From NCBI GenBank assembly GCA_036381615.1, contig DASVCL010000043.1, positions 1 through 37,328 of the forward strand: 37,328 nucleotides of DNA, read 5' to 3'. The notes below the pieces were generated by a model, which made no database searches, was not told where the DNA came from, and was given only the letters and a program-made list of their open reading frames with translations. The position numbers and the translations under genes are program-made. This document shows positions 1 to 7,101 of this stretch, one piece after another. This DNA is from CALANV01 sp036381615. Lineage in GTDB: Bacteria; Pseudomonadota; Alphaproteobacteria; CACIAM-22H2. The number at the start of each line of letters is the position of its first letter. The first letter of the stretch is position 1.

Positions 1-1
1 G

Positions 2-133
2 CGCACGCTCGCCTGGCTCAATCGCTGCCGCCGGCTCACCGTCCGCTACCAACGCCGGGCCGATATTCATCAAGCCTTCCTCACGCTCGCTTGCGCGCGC
101 ATCTGCTTCCAACAACTCCAGCGGTTATGTTAG
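2..133 (+). CDS. IS5-family transposase, C-terminal fragment (cut by window edge)
   Basis: The reading frame is open from the left edge and ends at a TAG at 131-133, giving 43 residues. It begins RTLAWLNRCRRL and continues with an alpha-helical tail ending QQLQRLC. The R-T-x-A-W-L-N-x-x-R-R-L block is the conserved end of the DDE domain in IS5-family transposases (IS427-type), just after the catalytic Glu region. The rest of the element lies outside the window, so I cannot tell whether it is intact or a relic. I could not recognise a terminal inverted repeat in the next 100 bases. The nearest gene is the convergent chemotaxis gene, whose terminator starts about 80 bases away. Confidence 0.75.
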   Translation, partial: RTLAWLNRCRRLTVRYQRRADIHQAFLTLACARICFQQLQRLC

Positions 134-214
134 GTGCTCTAAGCCGCCTTCGCCGGATTTGCGCCCGCAGCGGTGACTGAGCCAGTCAGAACCGGGGGGC
201 TGCGCATTGTTGCC

Positions 215-249
215 AAAAACATCGGGGCCGGCCGATCGGCCGGCCCCGA
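215..249 (-). terminator. Rho-independent terminator of the chemotaxis gene
   Basis: Positions 222-249 are a perfect 28-base palindrome, about 12 bp of GC-rich stem around GATC. Read on the minus strand it is followed within two bases by GTTTTT (complement of 215-220). It lies 33 bases past the stop codon of the minus-strand chemotaxis gene. Confidence 0.8.
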
Positions 250-281
250 AAGCGCGATTGCCTCGCGCCATGCGCAACCGT

Positions 282-1496
282 TCAGGCGGCGCGGAGCCGC
301 GCGAGGAAGGCATCGACCTCGTGGCGGAGCAGCTCGGCCTGCCGGGCGAGGTTGCCGGCCGCGCCCAGGACCTGCGTTGCCGCGGCGCCGGTCTCGGTCG
401 CGGCCTGGGTCACGCCGGCAATGTGGGTCGAGACCTCCTGCGTGCCGCGGGCGGCCTCCTGGACATTGCGGGCGATCTCCTGGGTTGCCGCGCCCTGCTC
501 CTCGACCGCCGTGGCGATCGTGGTGGCGATCTCGTTGACCGCGCCGATCGTGCGGCCGATGCCCTTGATCGCGTCGACCGAGGCCTGGGTTGCGGTCTGG
601 ATGGCCGCGATCTGCTGGGCAATCTCCTCGGTCGCCTTGGCGGTTTGGGTGGCGAGCGACTTCACCTCGCTGGCGACCACCGCGAAGCCCTTGCCGGCCT
701 CGCCGGCGCGCGCCGCTTCGATCGTGGCGTTGAGCGCCAGCAGGTTGGTCTGCCCGGCGATGTCGTTGATCAGCTTCACCACCTCGCCGATCTTCTGCGC
801 CGCCTCGGCCAGGCCCTGAATCGTCCGGTTGGTCGCGCCCGCCTCCTCGACCGCCTGGCCGGCGATCGTGGCCGACTGCGCCGCCTGCCGGCCGATCCCC
901 ACGATCGAGCTGGACAGCTCCTCGCCCGCCGCCGCGACCGTCTGCACGTTCGAGGACGCCTGCGCGGAGGCCGCGGCCACGGCGGCGGACCGGTGCGTCG
1001 TCTGCTCGGCGGTCGCAGTCAACGTCTGCGCGGCCGACTGCATTTCCGTGGCCACGGTGGCGACCGATTTCACGATTCCACCCACCGCCGCCTCGAAATC
1101 GTCGGCGAGTTTGACGACCATCGCCTTCTTCTCGGCCTCGGCGCGTTTCTCCGCTTCCGCCTGCTCGGCGCGCATGCGATCGGCCTCGATCATGCTCTGT
1201 TTGAATACTTCGATCGAAGTCGCCATCGCCCCGATCTCGTCGGCCCGCTCGCGGCCCGGAATCTCGAACTGGTAGTCCCGCTTGGCGAGCCGCTCGACGG
1301 ATTTGCTCAGCGCGGCGATCGGGCCAACGACCCGGCGCGCAAAGAAGAAGTGCAGGATCGCGGCGATGCTGGCCGCCATGACGCCAATGAAGACCTGCGC
1401 GATCAGCATCATGCGGCTTGCGGTTTCGCGCGCCTCACGTGCCTCCCTCTCTGCGCGCTCGTTCATCGTGCGCTGGAATTCGGTTATCGGATCCAT
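282..1496 (-). CDS. Methyl-accepting chemotaxis protein, short N-terminus
   Basis: 404 residues from the ATG at 1496. There is one hydrophobic segment (about 29-52), a HAMP linker (about 53-105, with VVGPIAALSKSVERLA), a long Ala/Glu-rich coiled coil and the MCP signalling tip at about 243-283 (IAGQTNLLALNATIEAARAGE). The tip contacts CheA and CheW, so the protein should feed a chemotaxis-like kinase; no che genes are in the window. A complete transmembrane MCP normally has a first membrane helix and a sensor domain of 100 residues or more. Here the protein opens with DPITEFQRTMNERAERE, which resembles the last helix of such a sensor. A start further upstream (GTG or ATG to 1649) adds only low-complexity Arg-rich sequence. 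I infer either a naturally sensor-less MCP or a gene that lost its 5' part. No strong ribosome site precedes 1496. Confidence 0.85.
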   Translation of the reverse strand: MDPITEFQRTMNERAEREAREARETASRMMLIAQVFIGVMAASIAAILHFFFARRVVGPIAALSKSVERLAKRDYQFEIPGRERADEIGAMATSIEVFKQSMIEADRMRAEQAEAEKRAEAEKKAMVVKLADDFEAAVGGIVKSVATVATEMQSAAQTLTATAEQTTHRSAAVAAASAQASSNVQTVAAAGEELSSSIVGIGRQAAQSATIAGQAVEEAGATNRTIQGLAEAAQKIGEVVKLINDIAGQTNLLALNATIEAARAGEAGKGFAVVASEVKSLATQTAKATEEIAQQIAAIQTATQASVDAIKGIGRTIGAVNEIATTIATAVEEQGAATQEIARNVQEAARGTQEVSTHIAGVTQAATETGAAATQVLGAAGNLARQAELLRHEVDAFLARLRAA

Positions 1497-1881
1497 GATC
1501 AATAACCGCCTTGGCGAGCGTCTCGCGCACGATCTTTGTCGGCCGCCGGCGCGGCCGGGTTCCAGAGTGCGCCGGATCCGTTGCGGAGTTCGGCCGCGAT
1601 GAATCCGATCCACTCGAAAAACCGTAGCGCCCCGGCGTCGCCGCGGCACAACGCGCGCTTCTCGACGGGAAGTATTCGCGACGATCCGGCGGCTGGTGCG
1701 CGGCGCGGAACGTTCATATTGTCATCGACGAGGCCGGGACGCATCTTGTCGGCCGACGGAGCGCCGGCGGGCGTAGCCGGCCGCACCGATCGAAAGGATG
1801 CGCTCATGACGGATCGTGTGCGCGCCGCCGACGCGTGCGCTTCACATCTTCGGTTCTCGTGCGGCCATAGGATGGTGGGTC
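1497..1881. other. Intergenic region, no supported gene
   Basis: About 385 bases between the divergent chemotaxis and hydrolase genes. A minus-strand frame (1499-1807) is open but resembles nothing I can support. I see no strong promoter or hairpin. The region may hold the lost 5' part of the chemotaxis gene in decayed form, but I cannot show that. Confidence 0.4.
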
Positions 1882-2661
1882 GTGGCGCTTGAGCTCGCCG
1901 CGACCGAGTACGGCGAAGGGCCGCCGGTCCTGGTACTGCACGGGCTGCTCGGCTCGGGCCGGAACTGGACCTCGGTCGCCCAGAAGCTCGCCGCTTCGCA
2001 TCGCGTGTTCACGCTCGATCTGCGCAACCACGGCGCTTCGCCCTGGGCGGAGACGATGACGTATGCCGAAATGGCCGAAGACGTGCGGGCGTTCGTGAAG
2101 GCGCGCGGCCTCGGCCGCGTCGCCCTGATCGGACACAGCATGGGCGGCAAGGTCGCGATGGCGGTGGCACTCGCCGACGGCGAAATCGTCGAACGCCTCG
2201 TCGTCGTCGATATCGCGCCCGCCGCCTATCCGCCGACGCATCTCGACTATGTTCGCGCGATGCGGGCCGTCGATCTCGGCCGCGTGACCCGGCGCGCCGA
2301 CGTCGACGCCCAGCTTACCGCCGCCGTTCCGAACCCGGCCGAACGCGCCTTCATTCTGCAGAACCTCGTTCTCGGGGACGGACGCGCAAGCTGGCGTCCG
2401 AACCTCGCCGCGCTCGAGCGCGCAATGGGCGACATCGCGGCTTTTCCCGCGTTCCCGCCCGGATGTACCTATGCGGGCCCGACGCTGTTCGTGGCCGGCG
2501 GCCGCTCCGACTATGTCCGCCCCGAGCACGAACCCGCGATACGGCAACTGTTCCCGCAGGCCGGCATTATCCGGATTCCTGGCGCCGGCCATTGGGTCCA
2601 CGCCGAACGGCCGGACGAATTCTTGCGGACCGTGACGCCGTTTCTTGCGGGTGACGTGTAG
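1882..2661 (+). CDS. Alpha/beta hydrolase, YbfF/ABHD11-type esterase
   Basis: 259 residues of a typical alpha/beta-hydrolase fold. Visible motifs are the oxyanion-hole segment LVLHGLLGSGRNW near the N-terminus, the nucleophile elbow G-H-S-M-G-G, an acid-loop candidate GGRSDYV, and the C-terminal catalytic His in GAGHWVHAERP. The HGLLGSGRNW opening and the DLRNHGASP segment match the YbfF esterase branch (short acyl-ester or thioester hydrolysis, cytoplasmic, physiological substrate unknown). I place the start at GTG 1882 because AGGA lies at 1869-1872 with sensible spacing and the product then begins directly at strand 1. The upstream ATG at 1816 would add 22 residues without family resemblance. 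It is a single gene, with a tRNA gene downstream on the other strand. Confidence 0.85.
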   Translation: MALELAATEYGEGPPVLVLHGLLGSGRNWTSVAQKLAASHRVFTLDLRNHGASPWAETMTYAEMAEDVRAFVKARGLGRVALIGHSMGGKVAMAVALADGEIVERLVVVDIAPAAYPPTHLDYVRAMRAVDLGRVTRRADVDAQLTAAVPNPAERAFILQNLVLGDGRASWRPNLAALERAMGDIAAFPAFPPGCTYAGPTLFVAGGRSDYVRPEHEPAIRQLFPQAGIIRIPGAGHWVHAERPDEFLRTVTPFLAGDV

Positions 2662-2743
2662 CTTGGTTCGGAACGGCCGCGGATATCTGCGCCTCAACAG
2701 TGGCAGGACGGCCGGGAAGATGACACTAAGCGTTCAAAAGAAT

Positions 2744-2817
2744 TGGAGCGGGTGAGGGGAATCGAACCCCCGTCGTAAGCTTGGGAAGCTTCTGCTCTAC
2801 CATTGAGCTACACCCGC
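2744..2817 (-). tRNA. tRNA-Gly (anticodon TCC)
   Basis: Minus-strand cloverleaf of 74 bases. A 7-bp acceptor stem GCGGGTG/CACCCGC is perfectly paired, with a D arm containing AGCTCAATGGTAGAGC, the anticodon loop CTTCCCA (anticodon TCC), a T arm with GGTTCGATTCC, discriminator T and an encoded CCA end (complement of 2744-2746). No integrase gene or duplicated tRNA 3' end is visible nearby, so there is no sign that it served as an attachment site. Confidence 0.97.
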
Positions 2818-2920
2818 TCCGGAGGCTTATCTTTTATAGGGGAAGGGCCCGGCCCGGCGCAAGATGGCCCCCGGCTTCGGCCCCGTTCTTCCTGACCGGT
2901 CGACAAGTCCAAGACAGGAA

Positions 2921-3520
2921 ATGTCGCGCGAGAGACAAGGCGAACTGCCGCTCGGGCCCGGGGGCCGGAGCCGTGACGACGGCGCGCCGGCCGGTGTCAC
3001 GGTACTGACCATCGGCCATTCCAACCGCACGGCCGCGGACTTCGTCGGCCTGCTGACGCACCATGGCGTCGAGCTGCTCGTCGATGTCCGCGCCTTTCCG
3101 CGCTCGCGCCGCAATCCGCAGTTCAATACGGACGCGCTGCCGGACGTGCTCGCCGCGGCCGGCATCGGCTACCGCCATGTTCCCCGGCTGGGCGGCCGCC
3201 GCCCGGTCCGTGCCGACTCCCCGAACACGGGCTGGCGCGAGCCCGGCTTCCGCGGCTACGCCGACTATATGGCCACGGCGGATTTTGCCGCCGGCCTTGC
3301 CGAGGTCGTCACCGCGGCCGCGTCATCACGCGTCGCGCTGATGTGCGCCGAGGCCGAGCCGTGGCGCTGCCACCGCAGCCTGATTGCCGACGCGCTCGTC
3401 GTCCGCGGCGTTCACGTTGCGCATATCATGGGCACGGCAAGCCCACGCCCGCACCGTCTGACCCCGTTCGCGCGGGCTGACGGCACGACGCTTACGTACC
3501 CGCCGCGCCTGACCGACTAG
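2921..3520 (+). CDS. DUF488 family protein
   Basis: 199 residues from ATG 2921. The DUF488 hallmarks are present in order: TIGHSN near the N-terminus, LVDVRAFPRSRRNPQFN, the glycine-rich RLGGRRP segment, and near the C-terminus MCAEAEPWRCHRSLIADAL with a Cys and a Cys-His pair. The family is widespread, small, cytoplasmic and of unproven function; the CxExxPxxCHR motif suggests metal or thiol chemistry. The first 25 residues before VTVLTIGHSN are not conserved in my recollection of the family, so the start is uncertain: ATG 2864 is also in frame, and neither has a good ribosome site. The gene stands alone between the tRNA and the radical SAM gene. Confidence 0.8.
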   Translation: MSRERQGELPLGPGGRSRDDGAPAGVTVLTIGHSNRTAADFVGLLTHHGVELLVDVRAFPRSRRNPQFNTDALPDVLAAAGIGYRHVPRLGGRRPVRADSPNTGWREPGFRGYADYMATADFAAGLAEVVTAAASSRVALMCAEAEPWRCHRSLIADALVVRGVHVAHIMGTASPRPHRLTPFARADGTTLTYPPRLTD

Positions 3521-3650
3521 ACCGGGGCCATTGGTTTCGGTCCCGCGACGCCTGACCCATACACGAAGTTGTTATTTTGGCCGCGCGGTCGGACGATGCG
3601 ATTCTCCGGGCCACCATTTCGCGTGACAGAACTCTGGACAGGAAGGATTG

Positions 3651-4610
3651 ATGACAGTCTCCGCTCTCGCGCCCCGCTCCCGGCTCGATCCGCGCAAGTT
3701 TCGCGATCCGAACGTCACGGCCAAGGGCGAGCGGCGCGCCGCCGTCGCGTTCCGTGGCCTCCGCACGCTGTGGTTCAACACCGGCACGCTCTGCAATCTC
3801 GCCTGCCGCAACTGCTACATCGAATCGACGCCGACCAACGACCGGCTGGTCTATCTTTCGGCCGCCGAGGTTCGCGACTATCTCGACGAGATCGCGCGCG
3901 AGGGGCTGCCGACGCAGGAGATCGGCTTCACCGGCGGCGAGCCGTTCATGAATCCCGACCTGCCCGCGATGCTCGAGGACTGTCTGTCGCGCGGCTTCCG
4001 GGTCCTCGTCCTCACCAACGCGATGAAGCCGATGATGAAGAGGCGCGACGCGCTCCTGGCGCTCAACGTCCGCCATCGCGACCGGCTGGTGATCCGGGTC
4101 TCGATCGATCACTACACGCGCGACCTGCATGAGCTGGAGCGCGGCCCCCGCGCCTGGGCACCCATGTTCGAAGGATTGATGTGGCTGGCGCGCAACGGCT
4201 TCAACATCCATATCGCCGGCCGCACCTTCTCCGGCCAGCCGGAGGCGGAAATCCGCAAGGGCTTCGCGCGCCTGTTCGCCGAGCACGGCATTCCGGTCGA
4301 TGCCTTCGACCCCGTGCGGCTCGTCCTGTTTCCCGAGATGGACGCGAATGCCGACGTGCCGGAGATCACGGAGGCCTGCTGGGGCATTCTCGGCGTGTCG
4401 CCGGATGCGATGATGTGCGCCAGCTCGCGCATGGTCGTCAAACGCAAGGGGGCCGCGCGGCCGGTCGTCGTCGCGTGCACGCTGCTGCCCTATGAGGCGC
4501 CGTTCGAGCTCGGCAACACGCTCGCCGAAGCTGCCGTCGAGGTGAAGCTCAATCATCCGCACTGCGCGAAGTTCTGTGTCCTGGGCGGGGGCGCATGCAG
4601 CAGGAACTGA
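3651..4610 (+). CDS. Radical SAM protein with a C-terminal cysteine cluster
   Basis: 319 residues. The radical SAM motif is C48-N-L-A-C52-R-N-C55, ligating the 4Fe-4S cluster that cleaves S-adenosylmethionine, followed by the GGEP segment at 96-99 that holds the SAM amino group. The C-terminal third adds five cysteines (C256, C276, C305, C309, C316), the last in HCAKFCVLGGGAC. I infer a second iron-sulfur cluster of the SPASM/twitch kind, as in enzymes that modify peptides or make cofactors. The substrate is unknown. ATG 3651 has GGAAGGA at 3641-3647; the TTG at 3648 is less likely. The gene ends inside the next gene (16-base overlap), so the two are almost certainly translated together. No peptide-like substrate gene or cofactor gene is visible next to it. 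Confidence 0.85.
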   Translation: MTVSALAPRSRLDPRKFRDPNVTAKGERRAAVAFRGLRTLWFNTGTLCNLACRNCYIESTPTNDRLVYLSAAEVRDYLDEIAREGLPTQEIGFTGGEPFMNPDLPAMLEDCLSRGFRVLVLTNAMKPMMKRRDALLALNVRHRDRLVIRVSIDHYTRDLHELERGPRAWAPMFEGLMWLARNGFNIHIAGRTFSGQPEAEIRKGFARLFAEHGIPVDAFDPVRLVLFPEMDANADVPEITEACWGILGVSPDAMMCASSRMVVKRKGAARPVVVACTLLPYEAPFELGNTLAEAAVEVKLNHPHCAKFCVLGGGACSRN

Positions 4611-5494
4611 GCCCGTCCGCGGCACTCGACATCGGCGAGATCGACGGCCCGGTCCTCGTCTTCGGCGGCCCGTACGGCAATCTCGAGGCGACGCAGGCGC
4701 TGATCGCGGCGGCGGATCGGCTCCGCATACCGGGGGCGCGCGCCATCTGCACGGGCGACGTGGTCGCCTATGGCGCGGACCCGCAGGCCGTCGTCGACCT
4801 GATCCGCGGCTGGGGATGCATCGTCGTGACGGGTAACTGCGAAGAAGCCCTCGCGGCGGACGCGGCCGATTGCGGCTGCGGTTTTGCCGAAGGCTCCACC
4901 TGCGCGGCGCTGTCCGTCGCCTGGTTCGCCGCGGCGCGGCGCGATCTGAGCGCGGCGGCGAAGCGCTGGATGGGGCAGCTGCCGCGACGCGTGGCATTTC
5001 GGCTCGCCGGGCGTCGCCTAGTCGCGATCCATGGCGGCGCCGAGCAGATCAATCAGTTCATCTTCGCCTCGACGTCCGCCGACGAGAAAATCCGTCAGCT
5101 CGACGCGCTCGGGGCCGACGGCATCGTCGCGGGCCATTGCGGCCTGCCGTTCTCGCAGCTCGTCGGCGGCCGGCTCTGGCACAATGCCGGTGCGATCGGC
5201 ATGCCGGCGAACGACGGCACGCCGCGCGTGTGGTTCAGCGTGCTGACTCCCGCGGCCGCCGGAATCATGGTGACGCATCACGCGCTCAACTACGATCATG
5301 CGACGGCGGCCGCGAAGATGAACGACCGCGGCTATCCGGCGGCCTATGCGTCATGTCTCGGCACCGGCCTGTGGCCGTCCTGCGACATCCTGCCCGAACC
5401 GGAGCGCGCACAACGCGGCCAGCCGCTGGCGCCCGGCGGTCTTTTCTGGCCGCATGCGACACGGCCCGGACTCGTGCGCCGCGCCTCAGCTTGA
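4595..5494 (+). CDS. Metallophosphatase-fold protein with a degenerate first metal motif
   Basis: 299 residues starting inside the radical SAM gene. The order of motifs is that of YfcE/MJ0936-type calcineurin-like phosphoesterases: VFGGPYGNLEA (22-32), CTGDVVAYGADP (G54-D55), TGNCEE (G80-N81-C82), AIHGG (H146), AGHCGLPF (G180-H181) and NAGAIGMP (197-204). In canonical enzymes the first motif is SDxHGN, where Asp and His bind metal. Here those positions read G25 and Y27, and GHTH has become GHCG. The bridging Asp55, Asn81, His146 and His181 remain. I recall relatives carrying the same GGPY variant, so this may be a conserved subfamily rather than a damaged gene. It may hydrolyse or merely bind a phosphorylated compound linked to the radical SAM reaction. 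The C-terminal 80 residues extend beyond the phosphatase core. Confidence 0.8.
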   Translation: MQQELSPSAALDIGEIDGPVLVFGGPYGNLEATQALIAAADRLRIPGARAICTGDVVAYGADPQAVVDLIRGWGCIVVTGNCEEALAADAADCGCGFAEGSTCAALSVAWFAAARRDLSAAAKRWMGQLPRRVAFRLAGRRLVAIHGGAEQINQFIFASTSADEKIRQLDALGADGIVAGHCGLPFSQLVGGRLWHNAGAIGMPANDGTPRVWFSVLTPAAAGIMVTHHALNYDHATAAAKMNDRGYPAAYASCLGTGLWPSCDILPEPERAQRGQPLAPGGLFWPHATRPGLVRRASA

Positions 5495-5519
5495 CTTCAC
5501 CACGACCGGGCCGTATAGA
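5491..5519 (+). promoter_or_regulatory. Sigma-70 type promoter of the metZ riboswitch transcript
   Basis: TTGACT (5491-5496), a 17-base spacer and TATAGA (5514-5519). The -35 box overlaps the stop codon of the preceding gene. Transcription would begin at about 5526, just ahead of the SAM-II aptamer, which supports the assignment. Confidence 0.65.
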
Positions 5520-5528
5520 CCGAACATA

Positions 5529-5582
5529 CGTGGTGATTTGAGCCGACCGGCTTGCGGGCCACGGAAAACAAGTCGCTAAAAG
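5529..5582 (+). ncRNA. SAM-II riboswitch aptamer upstream of metZ
   Basis: The stretch matches the SAM-II (metA-type) aptamer as I know it: a P1 strand CGTGG (5529-5533) pairing with CCACG (5559-5563), the TGATTTGAGCCG loop segment, CCGGCTTGCGGGCC, an A-rich linker (GAAAACAAG) and the 3' block GTCGCTAAAAG. CTTG (5551-5554) can pair with CAAG (5569-5572) in the pseudoknot. It binds S-adenosylmethionine and lowers expression of methionine biosynthesis genes in alphaproteobacteria. Its position between a promoter and metZ fits this exactly. Confidence 0.9.
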
Positions 5583-5600
5583 GTCGGAGGCCCGATCCCG

Positions 5601-5633
5601 AGCCCTGACCCGACGGTCGGGGCTTTGCTTTTC
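5601..5633 (+). terminator. Terminator of the SAM-II expression platform
   Basis: AGCCCTGACC (5601-5610) and GGTCGGGGCT (5615-5624) form a 10-bp stem with a CGAC loop, followed by TTGCTTTTC. A competing pairing exists: GGTCGG at 5582-5587, right at the aptamer's 3' end, is complementary to CTGACC at 5605-5610 and could act as an antiterminator when SAM is absent. The mechanism is inferred from these pairings. Confidence 0.7.
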
Positions 5634-5647
5634 AAAGGGGTCGGATC

Positions 5648-6865
5648 ATGGCCGGCGGCGAACGCTCCTCCGACAGGTTCAAAGGTTCTGGCGCCCTTCG
5701 GCCACGCACGCGTGCGATCCGCGGCGGACTCGACCGCTCGCCTCATCGCGAGACGGCCGAGGCGCTGTTCATGACCTCGGGCTATGTCTACGGCTCCGCC
5801 GAGGAAGCCGAGAACTCCTTCGCCACGGGCGGCAAACCGCGCTTCGTCTACTCGCGCTACGGCAATCCGACCGTGGCCATGTTCGAGGAGCGCCTGCGCC
5901 TGCTCGAAGGTGCGGAGGCCTGCCGCGCCACGTCCAGCGGCATGGCCGCGGTCTTCGCCGCCCTGATGAGCCAGGTCCGCGCTGGCGACCGCGCCGTGGC
6001 GAGCCGCGCGCTGTTCGGCTCGTGCCACTACATCGTCGCCGAGCTCCTGCCGCGCTACGGCGTCGAGACCGTGTTCGTCGACGGCACCGATCTCGATCAA
6101 TGGGCGCGCGCGCTCGACCGGCCGACCCGCCTCGTGTTCCTCGAGACGCCGTCGAACCCGATGCTCGAGATCATCGACCTGCGCGAGGTGGCACGGCTTG
6201 CGCACGCGGTGGGCGCCCGCGTCGTGGTCGACAACGTGTTCGCGACGCCGCTGCTGCAGCGGCCGCTCGAATTCGGCGCCGATATCGTCGTGTACTCGGC
6301 GACGAAGCATATCGACGGCCAGGGACGCAGCCTGGGCGGCGCGATTTTGGGTTCGCGGGCCTTCGTCGAGAACGAGCTGCAACCCTTCCTGCGCCACACT
6401 GGCCCGGCGTTGAGCCCGTTCAACGCCTGGCTCCTCGTGAAAGGGCTGGAGACGCTCGAGATCCGGCTCGAGGCGCAGTGCCGCACGGCGCTCGCGCTTG
6501 CCGAATTCCTTTCGGGCCACAAGGCGGTCGCGCGCGTCCTCTATCCGTCATTGCCGTCGCATCCGCAGGCGGCCCTTGCCGCGCGGCAGATGCGCGCCGG
6601 CGGCACGGTCGTGACCTTCAGCCTCAAGGGCGGCAAGGAAGCGGCGTTCGCGTTCATGAACGCGCTGCGCATCGTCGACATCTCGAACAATCTGGGTGAC
6701 GCCAAGAGTCTGGCGTGCCATCCCGCGACGACGACGCATCAGCGCGTCGGGCCTCAGGAGCGCGCACGGCTCGGCATCGACGACGGGGCGATCCGCCTCT
6801 CGGTCGGCCTCGAGGACCCCGCCGACCTCGAAGAGGATCTCGCGCACGCGCTGAGCGGGCTGTAG
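5648..6865 (+). CDS. metZ: O-succinylhomoserine sulfhydrylase
   Basis: 405 residues, full length for the Cys/Met-metabolism PLP enzyme family. Seen in order: RGGLDRSPHRETAEALFMTSGYVY, the SRYGNPT substrate-loop motif (about 69-75), SSGMAAV (PLP phosphate contact), ETPSNP (167-171), the VVDNVFATP Asp that contacts the pyridine nitrogen (D195), and SATKHIDGQGR with the PLP lysine K220. The HIDGQGR context and the NENSF-like ENSFATG segment favour MetZ, which makes homocysteine from O-succinylhomoserine and sulfide, over cystathionine synthases. The ATG at 5648 has AAAGGGG at 5634-5640. The gene sits behind a SAM-II riboswitch and terminator, so methionine feedback control is expected. It is transcribed alone. 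Confidence 0.93.
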   Translation: MAGGERSSDRFKGSGALRPRTRAIRGGLDRSPHRETAEALFMTSGYVYGSAEEAENSFATGGKPRFVYSRYGNPTVAMFEERLRLLEGAEACRATSSGMAAVFAALMSQVRAGDRAVASRALFGSCHYIVAELLPRYGVETVFVDGTDLDQWARALDRPTRLVFLETPSNPMLEIIDLREVARLAHAVGARVVVDNVFATPLLQRPLEFGADIVVYSATKHIDGQGRSLGGAILGSRAFVENELQPFLRHTGPALSPFNAWLLVKGLETLEIRLEAQCRTALALAEFLSGHKAVARVLYPSLPSHPQAALAARQMRAGGTVVTFSLKGGKEAAFAFMNALRIVDISNNLGDAKSLACHPATTTHQRVGPQERARLGIDDGAIRLSVGLEDPADLEEDLAHALSGL

Positions 6866-6983
6866 CACCGCGACATCGGCTCGTCGGTTCGTCGAGACCG
6901 GTCCGGGCGCGGCACCACAATGCCCCTATTCTGCCCAGATGCGGCCGCACTTCGCGGCGAAGCTTGGCCGTGGCCGAACAGAC

Positions 6984-7019
6984 AGCGGTGTTCGGGAACA
7001 TCTAGCGGTACTCGGGAAC
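6984..7019 (+). repeat. Two 16-bp direct repeats upstream of the OmpA-type gene
   Basis: AGCGGTGTTCGGGAAC (6984-6999) and AGCGGTACTCGGGAAC (7004-7019) are identical at 14 of 16 positions, with a 20-bp pitch (about two helical turns). The second copy ends in the GGAAC -35 element of the EcfG-type promoter. They could be a duplicated promoter element or paired activator sites. Confidence 0.55.
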
Positions 7020-7039
7020 CGAGAAAGCGCTGGGGCGTT
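7015..7039 (+). promoter_or_regulatory. EcfG-type (general stress response) promoter
   Basis: GGAAC (7015-7019), exactly 16 bases, then CGTT (7036-7039). This is the consensus GGAAC-N16/17-CGTT recognised by the alphaproteobacterial sigma factor EcfG. It lies 62 bases before the start codon of the lipoprotein gene, a normal distance. Confidence 0.6.
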
Positions 7040-7101
7040 TCAACAGCTTAGCCGTGATCCTCGCGGCGACGGAGACAAGAGAAATTGAAAAGGACCCCGT
7101 G

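Noticed and set aside
222..249. Perfect 28-base palindrome as a protein-binding site or IS terminal repeat
   Set aside because: Its place just after the chemotaxis stop codon and the T-run on the minus strand explain it as a terminator.
1499..1807. A 102-residue minus-strand frame just before the chemotaxis gene, with a short stretch (ALRFFEW) loosely like the end of phosphate-binding proteins
   Set aside because: The likeness is a few residues only, the rest is low-complexity, and no ribosome site is visible.
2744..2817. tRNA-Gly as an integration site of a mobile island
   Set aside because: No integrase, no duplicated tRNA 3' end and only ordinary genes on both sides.
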